64,000 nucleotides of DNA from Chondrus crispus. Lineage: Eukaryota; Rhodophyta; Florideophyceae; Gigartinales; Gigartinaceae. Positions within the stretch are counted from its first letter, which is position 1. Every line of letters starts with the position of its first letter. Position numbers and translations under genes: made by a program. The stretch is taken from positions 109,434-173,433 of the forward strand of contig NW_005178661.1 of the NCBI RefSeq assembly GCF_000350225.1. Reading direction: 5' to 3'. The notes under the pieces are model-generated. The model ran no database searches. It saw nothing but the letters and a program-made list of their open reading frames with translations, and had not been told where the DNA came from. Positions 8,906-18,118 of this stretch are shown in pieces.

Positions 8906-9606
8906 TGTAGCATAAACACCCCCAGACGACTGGAGGTGTATGCGCAGTTCGACCTGTAGACCCCGGATCGGAGAAGGGGTGAAGCGGGCCAACCAGCTAC
9001 GGAACCTGGCTCGGGCCCGGGTAGCGGTGGTAGAGCGGGAGCGAGCAGGGACGCGCGCACGCACGAGCGGATCGACGCCTCGACGCCCCGGAGCAGCACT
9101 GGGTGACGTACCAGTGCTGACGGGCGGAGGCGGTTCCGTGCTCGCTCGCGTGCTGCGCGTCCACTCCGGCTCGGCTCCGACTAAACGCGCGCGAAGAGCG
9201 AAGGCGACGTTTAGAATAAGCTGGGTCGACTGACCTTGGCGGTCGGTTGAGGACAAGCCCGTGCTTGTCCCCCTCCGCCGCCGTCGGTCCGCTCCATATT
9301 TAATATACAAAACACTCTATCATAACACTACAGTACCGTGGTACTGTAGTGGGCTACTGTAGTGCAGGTCGGCCTGCACTGTAATACTGTCAGCTATGTC
9401 GAGGCTGACAGTACACGTATCACTCGTGGTGCGTGCGCGCTTCGTTCGCGCGCTGTACACGTGTGCACGTGTATGCGCAAGTCCCTTGTCCCCGTGGTGT
9501 ACACGTGGACACGCGCGGTGGTACTGTAGAGCTCGACGTTCTACAGTAGCTGATCTAGTTCTTGATCTAATCTAATTTAAACCCCCAGGGGGGGGGTTAT
9601 ACTACA
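8906..9606 (-). repeat. 5' LTR of element A
   Basis: On the minus strand it runs from TGTAGTATAACCCCC to GTTTATGCTACA, about 700 bp, and is followed by the primer-binding site. The same two ends bound the 640-bp LTR of C, which supports the limits. It is rich in short perfect hairpins built on CTACAGTA/TACTGTAG (9325-9400, 9515-9550) and other stems (9390-9412). The last four bases (ACTACA end) were split by pogo1: the target TA is at 9603-9604 and the terminal TACA reappears at 11867-11870. Confidence 0.8.
9294..9309 (-). promoter_or_regulatory. Possible TATA element in LTR A
   Basis: The minus strand reads TTGTATATTAAATATGG about 300 nt into the LTR. The same AT-rich core (TATATTAAATATGGAGCGG) is kept in the LTR of C at 34137-34155 and, more diverged, in E near 52499-52515. 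It is the only AT-rich block in a GC-rich stretch, so it is the likeliest promoter core. This is inference from position and conservation. Confidence 0.4.
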
Positions 9607-9628
9607 CCGAATACTGCAAATAGTGCGG
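9605..9628 (+). repeat. Left terminal inverted repeat of pogo1
   Basis: CACC followed by GAATACTGCAAATAGTGCGG. The 20 bases 9609-9628 are perfectly repeated in inverse orientation at 11842-11861. The outermost four bases CACC also match, with one extra base in the right copy. Confidence 0.9.
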
Positions 9629-9655
9629 GTGAAAATATAGTGCCGGTTCGAAATT

Positions 9656-9735
9656 AGTGCAGACCGCAGTAAATTGTGTTTCTCGCCTATCGCCGATGGC
9701 GCAATTACTGCGGTCCGCACTAATTGCAAACCATA
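9656..9735. repeat. Left subterminal palindromic repeats of pogo1
   Basis: Two copies of a quasi-palindrome of the type TTAGTGCxGACCGCAGTAA occur, at 9655-9674 and inverted at 9706-9725. Matching copies lie near the right end (11694-11846). Subterminal repeats of this sort usually bind the transposase. That role is inferred here. Confidence 0.6.
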
Positions 9736-9921
9736 CATCTAATAGTGCAGTCTCAGAAAGCAGCCAATTCGCTGTCTTACGCACCATTTTTGACAGATAC
9801 TAACCCAAATCTGGAACAAAACGCCATTGTGGTGTTTCGGTTATGCACATATAAAGGCTTACCTTTTCCATTCTTACATCAAAGCTGCACCCCGCCGTCC
9901 GAAAGATCCAGCTTGCGTATC

Positions 9922-11612
9922 ATGGCGGTATCAGCATCTCCCATTATTGCTTCCCTCCAAAATGCCGAACGCCTGCGGAACGAAAGAGACGCAGCTTCAA
10001 CACAAGAAGCTACTGTAGATGCCCATCATTCCTCTGCCGATCCGCCTACATCTGCCACACTCCAACCCAACTCCGGCCTTCCGGCACCGCCGCCCAACAC
10101 AGCCGCGCCCTCGGCGGTCCGCACAAGAGCGGTCCAACGTGTGCTTACGCGATCAGATCGCGTTAAGATTGTCAAGTGGATGTCTGAGGAGGTCTCCAGG
10201 GCAGGTTCTAAACACATTGCCTCAAAAGCTGTCCGCCAGTTTTCCCATCTGTTCCGTGGAAACGAAAAGGAGAGCAATTCTAAGGCAAGTCGCTTATGGA
10301 AAGCACGCTTCGAGTACCTTGAAGCAGACGAGACGGCTTGCGCGCCGCGCTCAATTACCAGGGTTACAAGCTGTGGCTTCAAAAGGGTGTATCTAAAGGC
10401 CAAGCCTGGCCGCGGTCGGAAGAGGTCTGCTTGGGTAATGGCGCTGCAAGCCGACCTTCTCGAAGAGTTTCACAGGCTTCGAAAAACCGGACTCAAGTTC
10501 AATGCCAAGCTGCTCGGGGATCTTGCGAGACAGCTCATAAAAAGTTGTACGAGGGATGAATATTTTCTAAATTATTTTGATACGTCGTCAAAAAAGTTTA
10601 TTCAGTACATGATCACACCGCGTTGGATCCAGGCATTTATGGAGCGGAACGAAATCGTTAGTCGCGCTCAAACAGGCAAATTGATGGTTTCCCCGGAGAA
10701 GCAGGCTTTTATCGAGAAGGAAGTGGCGTATCATCTTGGCTTTGTGGCTCGAGAGTTTCGTTCAGGACGTTTAGATGAGGACGATGTGTCAAATGCTGAC
10801 GAAACGCACTTTGTCATCAACATGGACAACCATCGAACGTTGGGAATTTGCGGTGAAGCCGAGGTAAAGTATTCAGACGTAGTGTCTGGAGCGGAAGGGA
10901 TGAAAATGATTGTACGTATATCTGGTGGAAGGGATGCCAGAATCGAAGCGCCAATGATGGTTTTCAGAACAAGAAGAGAAGCTACCCAATTCAAAGCGTT
11001 CCTGACGATGTAGCGGGAGTTTCGTATCGCTCGGGGCCGAAGGGTTGGATGGATCGCGAAGTAATGCCGCAGTGGCTGAGGGAACGGAAAGTAATTAAGG
11101 CGCTTCGGCACGGCCGGCGTCGTGTTTTGTATATGGACAACTGCAGTGGGCATGGTGAGACTGTGGCAATGTTGGAAGCGTTGAACGAAATCAACACAGA
11201 GGTCAGGTTTTTCCCGCCGAACTGTACGGACCTACTGCAGCCCGCCGATTCCTTTGTGATGCAAAAGCTAAAAGATGCTTGGCGTTGTCGTTGGGATCAG
11301 CACAAAATGGAGCGCATAATGGCGGGTGACTTTACGGCTTCTTCTGGCAAGTTGCCTAATCCAGGCAAGCACTACTTTCTGGAGCTTGCCACAGCGGCTG
11401 TTCGGGATGTTAACGCACAACGCGACAGCGAGGGTTTAACCTACGCACGGAAAGCCATGATTAGATGTGGCTTAGCGCTCAACACAAATGGGCAGTGGGA
11501 GGAAAGACAATTGTTTCCCAAGCTACAGAACATAATTCAGAGGCATCGAAACCATTTTGAGGGAGCTCCTGTGATTTCGAATGAGGGCCAGGTGGTTGGG
11601 GAAGGCGCGTAG
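9922..11612 (+). pseudogene. pogo1 DDE transposase, one frameshift
   Basis: Transposase of the pogo/Tigger group. I chose the ATG at 9922 (MAVSASPIIASLQNAE), because the same opening occurs at the start of pogo2 (63947). An N-terminal helical region (about 70-150, LTRSDRVKIVKWMSEEVSRA…) is likely DNA binding. The first catalytic Asp is in NADETHF (10798-10800). The second (YMDNCSGH, 11136-11138) and third (LLQPAD, 11247-11249) are in another frame. Frame 1 ends at a stop at 11011. Frame 3 is open before that point and reads family-like sequence (PDDVAGVSYRSGPKGWMD), so a single base was lost near 10,963-10,970. Otherwise the gene is nearly complete, which suggests a recent lesion or a sequencing error. 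Confidence 0.85.
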
Positions 11613-11693
11613 AGATATCCAGTACCATTACACATTAGAAATCTCAACTCTTCTGATTGGTCCAGATTGCATTCGGCATTACAGACAGAACTA

Positions 11694-11803
11694 GGGTAGA
11701 CCGCACTATTAAGAACAGAATTATTTACTGCGGTCCGCACTAATAGGGGAAATGACTTAATTAGTGCGGTATCAATATTAGTGCGGACCGCAGTAAATAC
11801 CGT
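11694..11803. repeat. Right subterminal palindromic repeats of pogo1
   Basis: Several copies of the AGTGCGGACCGCAGTAA-type quasi-palindrome lie near 11694-11710, 11729-11746, 11760-11768 and 11779-11799. They mirror the left end. The stretch from 11613 to 11841 has no other content I recognise. Confidence 0.6.
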
Positions 11804-11841
11804 CACCTCGGCTTCGAATTGGCGTTCCAAAATAGTGCAGA

Positions 11842-11866
11842 CCGCACTATTTGCAGTATTCAGGTG
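11842..11866 (-). repeat. Right terminal inverted repeat of pogo1
   Basis: Inverse copy of the left terminal repeat, with one extra T after the terminal CACC. It is followed by TA (11867-11868), the duplicated target, and then by the last CA of A's LTR (11869-11870). Confidence 0.9.
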
Positions 11867-11870
11867 TACA

Positions 11871-12308
11871 CCTCACAGGCATTCTAATTGTGCCGATAGT
11901 CTGAAGTGGCCTGTTGTTCGCGTCGCCTATGTCTTGGGTCGTTCCGTAGGACGCCAACATTTCCATTCCTGCCGGAAGTTCCGACCTTCGAACCAAATTC
12001 GGTCCGGCACCTGTGTCCAACACGGACAACACTCGGCTCATCAATCCAACCGGTGGTCCAATATCCGCGTAAACTTTGTAGTTTTTTCGCGCGAGGACCA
12101 AGATCTTTTCAGGACATTCCTGTCGCTTAACCCTGTACCAGGGCCTACGAATTTGATCCATCGGACGATCCTTGTCTCGACTTAGAATTTTCTTGACAAC
12201 AATCGGCTCTTTCGGCCTATCCACTATTCCAACTACCTCCTCGTCGAGGCCTTTCCTTCTTGCTAGAGACGGGGAACGGGACTGAGTCCGGGACGCAGTA
12301 CGTTGCAC
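11871..12308 (-). pseudogene. pol: B1 pol start: retropepsin, truncated by element A
   Basis: Aspartic protease segment of family-B pol with the active-site motif VLDTGAGPNLVRRSELP. The next block (IGDANNRPLQTIGTIRMPVR) ends at the insertion point of A; B2 and B3 continue here with LGKFVAAAEF. The protease is therefore cut and the downstream RT and integrase are not in the window. The frame is -1 relative to gag, as in B2. Confidence 0.85.
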
Positions 12309-12343
12309 CTGCGCCTCTCGTGACTCCCGCGAGATTCCCCTCT

Positions 12344-14625
12344 CTAGTTTCCGTGCGGCGGCGGGTTCCTTCTCACGTCCGACGACGCGGGCCCTGCGGC
12401 GGGCCCTCTGAAGGGTTGGTTCGACCTTGGCGTTGAAGCACTCGGCGTGCTCGCCTTCTGCGAATCAAACCAATTCTTGACCTTCAGATAACTCGTCGAT
12501 GGTATCCCTAACCTCTCCATCGGAGACAACGCCTCATAATTTCCCAAAACTCGGTGCATTTCCCGGAGGGAAAGAATGCACGTTGGCGCGGCGTGCCCCT
12601 TTTCGTAACAATGATAGCACACCAGTCCGTGCTTCTTGACGGGATATTGCGGACTTGGTCCTCCACGGGCCGGCGGCCTTCCCAGATGTTGCGGCCTTCC
12701 CAGCCAGCCTGGCCTTCGAAACGTTGTAGCCTTTTCTTCCATCGGAATGCGCGGCGCCGACGTGTGGCCGCGCCCCCGGAACATCATCACGGGATCCGTG
12801 GGGTCCGAAAATGACTCCGTCGGGTATGCCGGCGTCGGTAAAGTTGACGACCTGCTTGCCCCGTAGTCCTCGTGTCCGTAGCCCTCCGATGGCTCAATAA
12901 AATTGCCTTCGGCTACTAATGCTCCTTCATAATGATTTTCGCTGCTTCCGTGCGCACCGCGTTCATCTGACGCGGAGATTGACTCGGCTAAGTGGACGGC
13001 GGCGTGACCATTACGACCGGGATAAGAAGCCCTCGGCTTCTTCCCCTGAACGTCGACGGCGTCTGAATCGTGACCTTCTTGGTCTTCTTGTCCTTGGCGC
13101 GGCTCGCCGAGCCATGCGCCTTTGCGTAATTTACCAATCTCAAAAATGAGACATCTCGGTTATCTTGTCGATACTGCGAGACCATGGGCTTAATACTGGC
13201 ATCTAGCCCCTCGATGAACATGGTCATCTGCTCCTCCATAGAATAAACATTCCCACAGCGATTACTCGCGTCTGTTAGGCGAATGTAAAATTCCATCTCG
13301 TCTTCACACGGTCTTTGCTGAACTTCTCGCAATGCGAGCACGGCTTGACGGATCGCCTCGTCGGTGGCGAAACTTCTCAATAGCCACTGTACGGCCTCCG
13401 GCCAGGCGGATACCTTTCCGTGATGGGGCCCGGCCGTCTGAGACACAGAAGTGTATTGTCTCAAGGCGATGCCGCTTAAAAATTCGGGCAACAAGCAGAT
13501 CGCTTGCCCCTTGTTCATTTCTTGAGTATCAAACTCTTGAACTAACTTTGCCAAAAAATCGAACACAAGGACCCCGTCCTCACCTGTGAACGTGTTGTCC
13601 TTCTTCACCTTAGGCGGAATATCTCTCCTGATTTTTCGCACGGCGGTCCGCCGGGAACTTGACACATATGTCTGCGGGTTCTGCAAGCGGTACGTTCGGT
13701 ACGAAAGTAACTTCTTGAAGAGGTAGTTGGTCGTATTCAGCTCCTCCAACTCCTCCCATCGCGGCCCGCGTCGCGTTGCGACGTCCTCCGGCTCAGCGTC
13801 CTTGTCTCTCCGCGAGGCGGACGAAGTGACTCCGCCCCGTCTGGAGGGAATTTTCTTGCCCTGCGAAATTCCTTTTCCTTCCTCTGAACGATGTTCGGAA
13901 TTGCTGGCATGGTTCGACGAACCGTCGTCACCATCTTCGGAAAGGCCATTCGACTCGGTCGTTGAGTCTTGGTCCTCCGGCTCGTCACTACAGTGACTCT
14001 TGCTCCGGCGTCGCAGATTCTTCTTTGAAGTCTTCGACTTGGAACTCCACTGTACAGCGGCCTTGTCCTTCTTCGATCGACGGTCGCCTTCTCGACCCGT
14101 TGGGAGCGGCTCTTGCCCGGCGGCCTGTTCAAGGTTCTTGAGACGATGAGCGGCGCGGTCAAACCTGTCGTCGATACTGGCTCTAAATTTCCCCAATGAC
14201 TCCAAAGCTTGATTCGCGTCGCGCCTTGCGTCCTTGACTGAAATTTTCAACGAATCTAGGACCTCCGGCTCCGGACTGTCGGTCGAATCACCTCGCTCCT
14301 TCTCGACGAGATCCACTCGAGCCGATAGCTCTCCTAAAACGGTGTGGAACTCGGATGCTTGCAACTCCAGTTGCTTACGGACGAGGGCAAATTCAGTCTC
14401 GAGATTTTTCGTCATCTCTTGGTGAATCTCCCTGCCCATCTTCTCGAACTTGTAGGATAGGTTATCCTTGTCGGCTTCAATCCCCGTCTCGGATTCCTGA
14501 CCTTTGGGATCCGTGGCCGTATTGGCCTGGCATCGGGTGCAAGGACCTCGCGGGATCCTCGACGCCCTTGCCGATCCGATTCTGCTCGCCCCGGGACTGA
14601 CGTCCCCGGGAGCGCTTGTCAACAT
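12344..14625 (-). pseudogene. gag: B1 gag, frameshifted before the zinc knuckle
   Basis: Family-B Gag. The N-terminal 545 residues (14625-12988) start MLTSAPGDVSPGASRIGSAR, continue with a Lys/Glu/Gln-rich, coiled-coil-prone segment and an acidic Ser-rich segment, and then a Gag core (FTGEDGVLVFDFLAKLVQEF … MEEQMTMFIEGLD). The C-terminal part (12790-12344) is in another frame and carries the zinc knuckle C-x2-C-x4-H-x4-C (CYHCYEKGHAAPTC). Near 13,030-13,040 B1 is four bases shorter than B2, which causes the shift. B3 has the same lesion with the same out-of-frame tail, so it predates both insertions. The Gag core itself is intact. Confidence 0.85.
12347..12353 (-). promoter_or_regulatory. Candidate -1 frameshift heptamer, B1 (degenerate)
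   Basis: The minus strand reads CGGAAAC directly before the gag stop TAG. The B3 copy has the canonical GGGAAAC at the same place and B2 has GGAAAAC, so B1 carries a one-base variant. Confidence 0.4.
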
Positions 14626-14765
14626 GGTTCGTTTCCAAAAACGAACCTAACTTAACACAAAAAAATTGAAAACGCTACAACACCTAAACAAACTTACGTC
14701 GCAGCGACAACTCCTGTAGTCCGTTTCAGCTTACGCAGTTTCTAGGTCGGGTCTCCTGTATGCAG

Positions 14766-14783
14766 TTCTAGGTCGGGAGACCA
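14766..14783 (-). promoter_or_regulatory. Primer-binding site, B1
   Basis: TGGTCTCCCGACCTAGAA on the minus strand, four bases after the LTR end. A second partial copy (CCCGACCTAGAA) follows about 30 nt downstream at 14741-14753. The pair is also present in B2 and B3. Confidence 0.8.
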
Positions 14784-14787
14784 CTTA

Positions 14788-15776
14788 TGTAGTGCAATGC
14801 GCCTGCCAGGCAGAGATCGCGGTCCGATGGTCCAGCAAAAACAACAACAGCAACAAAAAGAAGAACTGCCGATGGCACAGCGCTACGTAGTGTCCGACTC
14901 TCCCTTCTCCGTTTAAACGAGCTTGCGACTCGTAGTAGCTCAGATCCCTGATAGGGGGGCACAGAGAAATAGCCCGGCCCGGGATCGATGTGGTAGAGAC
15001 TTGCGAAGAGAACTGCTCGACGAGTGTGGGGTGGGCCCGTACTTAGGTACCCCGGTTCCACTGGGTTGTAAGGCCAATGCTCGTTGAGCTTCTTCGACAC
15101 CTTGTAACGCGACAAGGCCTTCGACGGGGTCGTCGCAACGCATCTCGACGGGATGAAATGAAAGTAGCAGCGCTACGTCAACTGTGCCGCCCGATGGCTC
15201 GAAACACCTACACCGGTTCGGCCGCAACCGAGGCCGATGGCACCAACACAAGATAAGGGAAAAATAGGTAGAATTAGAGATAGAAAAGGATAGGGAAATA
15301 AAGGAAAAGAAAAGGGAACCCCCGAGCGCAAAGGATAAAGTAATCTGTAGTCAAAGGGAATGTCTTGTAAAAGACGGACTTCAACCAAGGCGATATCAGA
15401 CTCTGGCAACTCGGGTTCGATTGGGAAATAAAGGGAAAAGGAATGGGACCCCCGAGCGCTGAAGGATGCCGTAGGCTTAGGTAAAAGGGAGCGTCTTGGT
15501 AGAGACGGACTTCGACCAAGGCGACATTCAACTCCGGCAACTCGGGTTGGTTTATTGACTTGGTCGGTCAAAGGGCTAAGTTATATAGAGCCCCGCCGGG
15601 GCGAGTACAGTAGCTCCCGGCTCTAGATTCTAGATCTAATTAGTAAATAAATTAATAATTAAAATATTCGTGCGCTTTGTCGCACACGTGTGTCCCCCAA
15701 ACCCGGACTACAGTGTCCAATTTTTTTCCTTTTTCACTTCTTTTCACCCCCCTCGACAGGTGCGTATTGCACTACA
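14788..15776 (-). repeat. 5' LTR of B1, with internal tandem duplication
   Basis: On the minus strand the LTR runs from TGTAGTGCAATACGC to GCATTGCACTACA (989 bp), with 11-bp inverted ends. A block containing CCCCCGAGCGC … GGCAACTCGGGTT is present twice (about 15292-15417 and 15423-15548, period 131 bp). The other family-B LTRs have it once. The two units have diverged, so the duplication is not recent. The sequence resembles the B3 LTR more than the B2 LTR at its AT-rich parts. Confidence 0.85.
15581..15590 (-). promoter_or_regulatory. TATA box candidate in the B1 LTR
   Basis: The minus strand reads CTCTATATAAC about 190 nt into the LTR. The same position holds CTATATAAC in B3 and GATATATACC in B2. 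Confidence 0.5.
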
Positions 15777-16811
15777 GTTCGGAAGAGGCATTCGCAGGAA
15801 CTTCCTCCCCCTATCCATCGACGTAGTTGACGCAGACATCCCCTGTCTCCTCGGACTCGACCTACTTGACAGGGAAAGCCTCGTCGCTGATAACGTCGAG
15901 AATGTACTGGATAGCCGCCGCGACCACTGGCAAATGCCCATCACGCGCAAGCATGGTCACATGTTTGTCGAATGGGGAAGAAGAGACATCCGCTTCACAA
16001 AGGTGGGGCTGCAAAAACTCCATCTCCATTTTTTCACGCCAACGCCCAAACATTGTTCAACCTTCTCAAACGTGCACGCCCCGACTCAGTCAATTCAGAT
16101 ACCAAGCATACCTTAGAAGAAATTGCAAAGGCATGCCGAAACTGCTGTCAACATAGCCCTCAGCCGTATCGTTTTCGCGTCTCGATCCCGGCTGATGACG
16201 TAAAATTCAACCACGAAGTTGTTGTGGACCTGATGTGGCTGAAAGGGAGACCACTCTTACACATTGTCGACACCCACACCCGTTTTCAAAATGCAATTTT
16301 ATTGAAGGGAGAATCTGCGCAAGACGTGTGGGATGCATTTGTGGAAGGGTTGGCATCTGTATACATTGGGTACCCCGGCAGGATACTCCCCGATCGCGGT
16401 TCGATTTTCACGTCAAAATTCTGGCGAGGAGTGACGTCTCTACATGGGATATGTATACAACTGTCAGGCCTCGAGAGCTATAATTCAATCGGTGTAGGTG
16501 AACAGTACCACGCGCCACTACGCCAAGTCTTTGAGAAGGTCATCACCGATCACCCATCTATCGACCTCGAAATTGCCCTCCGACTAGCCACCAAGGCTCC
16601 AAATGATACCTCTGGCCCTGACGGCCTCGTGCCCTCTCTTCTCGTATTTGGCTCACTCCCGTCCTTTCCGGCTGTGAATATGGACGTACCCGCCCAAAAA
16701 CATCGCATGGCAGCTTTACAGACAGCCCAGCAAGAAATGTCGTCAATCGTAGCCCGCCTACGCATTCAGGAGGCACTTCGTTCCAAGCTACCCCCGCGGC
16801 GAAATATCTGA
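15777..16811 (+). pseudogene. Copia D protease remnant and integrase core
   Basis: The protease remnant (15783-16000) reads LSIDVVDADIPCLLGLDLLD, the region downstream of a copia protease active site; the active site itself lies left of B1. After a frame change the integrase core is open at 15972-16811. It holds the first Asp in VVVDLMWLKGR, the second in LPDRGSIFTSKF and the Glu in GVGEQYHAPLRQVF, the D,D,E triad. Upstream HTLEEIAKACRNCCQ resembles the C-C half of the integrase zinc finger. Transposition function is lost. Confidence 0.75.
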
Positions 16812-18118
16812 TCGAACCCGGCGATCTTGTCCACGTTTACAGGGAAGGAAAGTCAGGTCCGAAATCACAAGGGGAATGGAAGGGACCTTTCAAGGTAGTC
16901 AGCGTGCGTGGCAAGCAGGTTGCTGTTGATTAGGACGGCACAACGAGGCAATTCAACCTCGCGCAAGTCATACCCGATCCGGCGCGCGCTGGTGAATTTG
17001 AATTAGATCCCATGGTCAAGGCGTTTGACCAATTTCGTTCCTCACATCCACCGGGAGTCATGATAACTGAGGTTCTTCATCCAAGCGACCCGCGTTGCAA
17101 CACGACTGAAATGTAAGCTGCGAATGCTAACGAGCTCGAAGGACTCGCACAGAGGGATACTTTCGAGGTTGTGTGTACAGAAGAGGTTGGCAAAAACGGG
17201 AGGGGCCCGAACATCATGGGCGGTCGTTTCGTTTTGTCCATCAAAAACATCGGAACGGGAGAGGAGAGGTGCAAAGCGCGATTTGTTGTCCAAGGACACA
17301 CCAATGTAGAGAAATCTCTGCTCGTCCACAACAGCACGACATTACATAAGAGTTCTATTCGTACGCTTATGGCGACCGCTGCGATCTCCAGCATGCGTCT
17401 GTGGACGCAGGATATCTCCCAAGCATATTTGCAGTCCGCCCGTGGCCTCATGCGTGACATATACGTGCGACCCACGAAGGAGTTCAAACTCAAACACCGT
17501 CAATTACCCAAACTCCTCAAGCCGCTCTACGACTTATCCAAGAGCGGAGAATACTGGCATGAGACGTTTTTCAAACATCTCCATGAAGAACTCAGCATGC
17601 TACCGACGCCCGGAGACCTTTCCCTTTTCTTCAAGGTACTTCACGGAAAACTGAAAGGGGTGGTGGGAACTTATGTGGACAACACGCTCTGTGCGGGAAC
17701 GAAGGATTTCGAGAAAGAATCTGAAGTCACCGGCCGATGATTTCAGATTCTTTCTCGAAATCCTCATTTTGGCGTCGAATATGCGCCCGGGCGCATATTC
17801 GACGCCAAAATGAGGAAATATGAGAAATTTACTTTTGCGGGTGTTCGGGTTGAACCTACGGATGACGGCTACCTGTTACATCCAGAAAAGTATACACTAC
17901 GGCTCAAAATTTTGTCAAAAAACTGCACATTGGCGGAGTTTCGGTCGCGCCGCCAAGCGTCGGCATGGCTTACGAACACAAGACCGGACATATGTGCTGC
18001 CATCAATTTAGCGACGCAGACCACTGAAGAAAAATAGCAGAGGCAGAACATCAGTCAATTGAACGCAGTAATTCCATATGTCCGCAGCACCCCGCGTCGC
18101 GGATTGCGACAGCAGAAG
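16812..18118 (+). pseudogene. Copia D reverse transcriptase and start of RNase H
   Basis: The 16812-17170 stretch holds a decayed linker (GDLVHVYREGKSGPKSQGEW and so on, with stops). RT follows: ARFVVQGHTN, TQDISQAYLQS and a YVDNTLC box (normally YVDD; the second Asp is Asn). At 17703-17816 two abutting palindromes interrupt the frame. The reading resumes with RKYEKFTFAGVRVEP and DICAAINLATQ, and stops at the B2 insertion site. The Asp-to-Asn change in the catalytic box would by itself inactivate RT. Confidence 0.75.
17703..17816. repeat. Two abutting perfect palindromes inside copia RT
   Basis: Hairpin 1 has 22-23 bp arms at 17703-17725 and 17742-17764 around a 16-base loop. Hairpin 2 is a perfect 56-bp palindrome at 17761-17816, centred on CCCGGG. 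The outer arms are the normal RT coding sequence; the inner arms are inverted copies of it. The two share the bases TCCT at their joint. Confidence 0.95.

Larger units (their letters stand above)
1..9606 (-). mobile_element. Ty3/gypsy chromodomain LTR retrotransposon A (3' end outside window)
   Basis: Family-A element on the minus strand. In element order it shows the 5' LTR (9606-8906), primer-binding site, leader, gag (8619-6259), pol (6118-1535) and the start of a long 3' internal region. The pol order PR-RT-RNase H-IN-chromodomain identifies Ty3/gypsy. Both gag and pol are uninterrupted, so this is the best-preserved family-A copy here. Its 3' LTR lies left of base 1. Its 5' LTR end is displaced to 11869-11870 by the pogo1 transposon. 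Beyond that the sequence is element B1's protease gene, so A inserted into B1. Confidence 0.9.
9605..11866 (+). mobile_element. pogo/Tigger-like DNA transposon (pogo1)
   Basis: A 2.26-kb element with near-perfect terminal inverted repeats. The left end starts CACCGAATACTGCAAATAG; the right end, reverse complemented, starts CACCTGAATACTGCAAATAG. It is flanked by TA on both sides (9603-9604 and 11867-11868), the target duplication of the Tc1/mariner/pogo superfamily. It carries a DDE transposase broken by one frameshift. It sits within the last four bases of A's LTR, so removing the element and one TA restores the LTR end TACA followed by B1 sequence. Confidence 0.9.
11871..15776 (-). mobile_element. 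Ty3/gypsy family-B retrotransposon B1, 5' half
   Basis: Contains the 5' LTR (15776-14788), primer-binding site, gag and the start of pol (protease). At 11871 B1 sequence stops at the LTR end of element A. The rest of B1 should lie left of A, outside the window. On the right the LTR abuts copia element D directly, so B1 inserted into D. Confidence 0.88.
15777..18118 (+). mobile_element. Ty1/copia retrotransposon D, left part
   Basis: Domain order protease-integrase-RT-RNase H is that of copia. The left end is cut by B1's LTR, so gag and the 5' LTR of D are missing. The right end is interrupted by B2 at 18118 and D resumes at 31580. The reading frame carries several stops and shifts. D is the host of two independent gypsy insertions and is therefore the oldest layer of this nest. 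Confidence 0.85.

Noticed and set aside
9231..9606. A shorter LTR for A ending at TGACCTTGG
   Set aside because: TG…CA limits also fit there, but the primer-binding site lies at 8887-8904 and LTR C has matching outer ends at 640 bp, so the longer LTR (8906-9606) is right.
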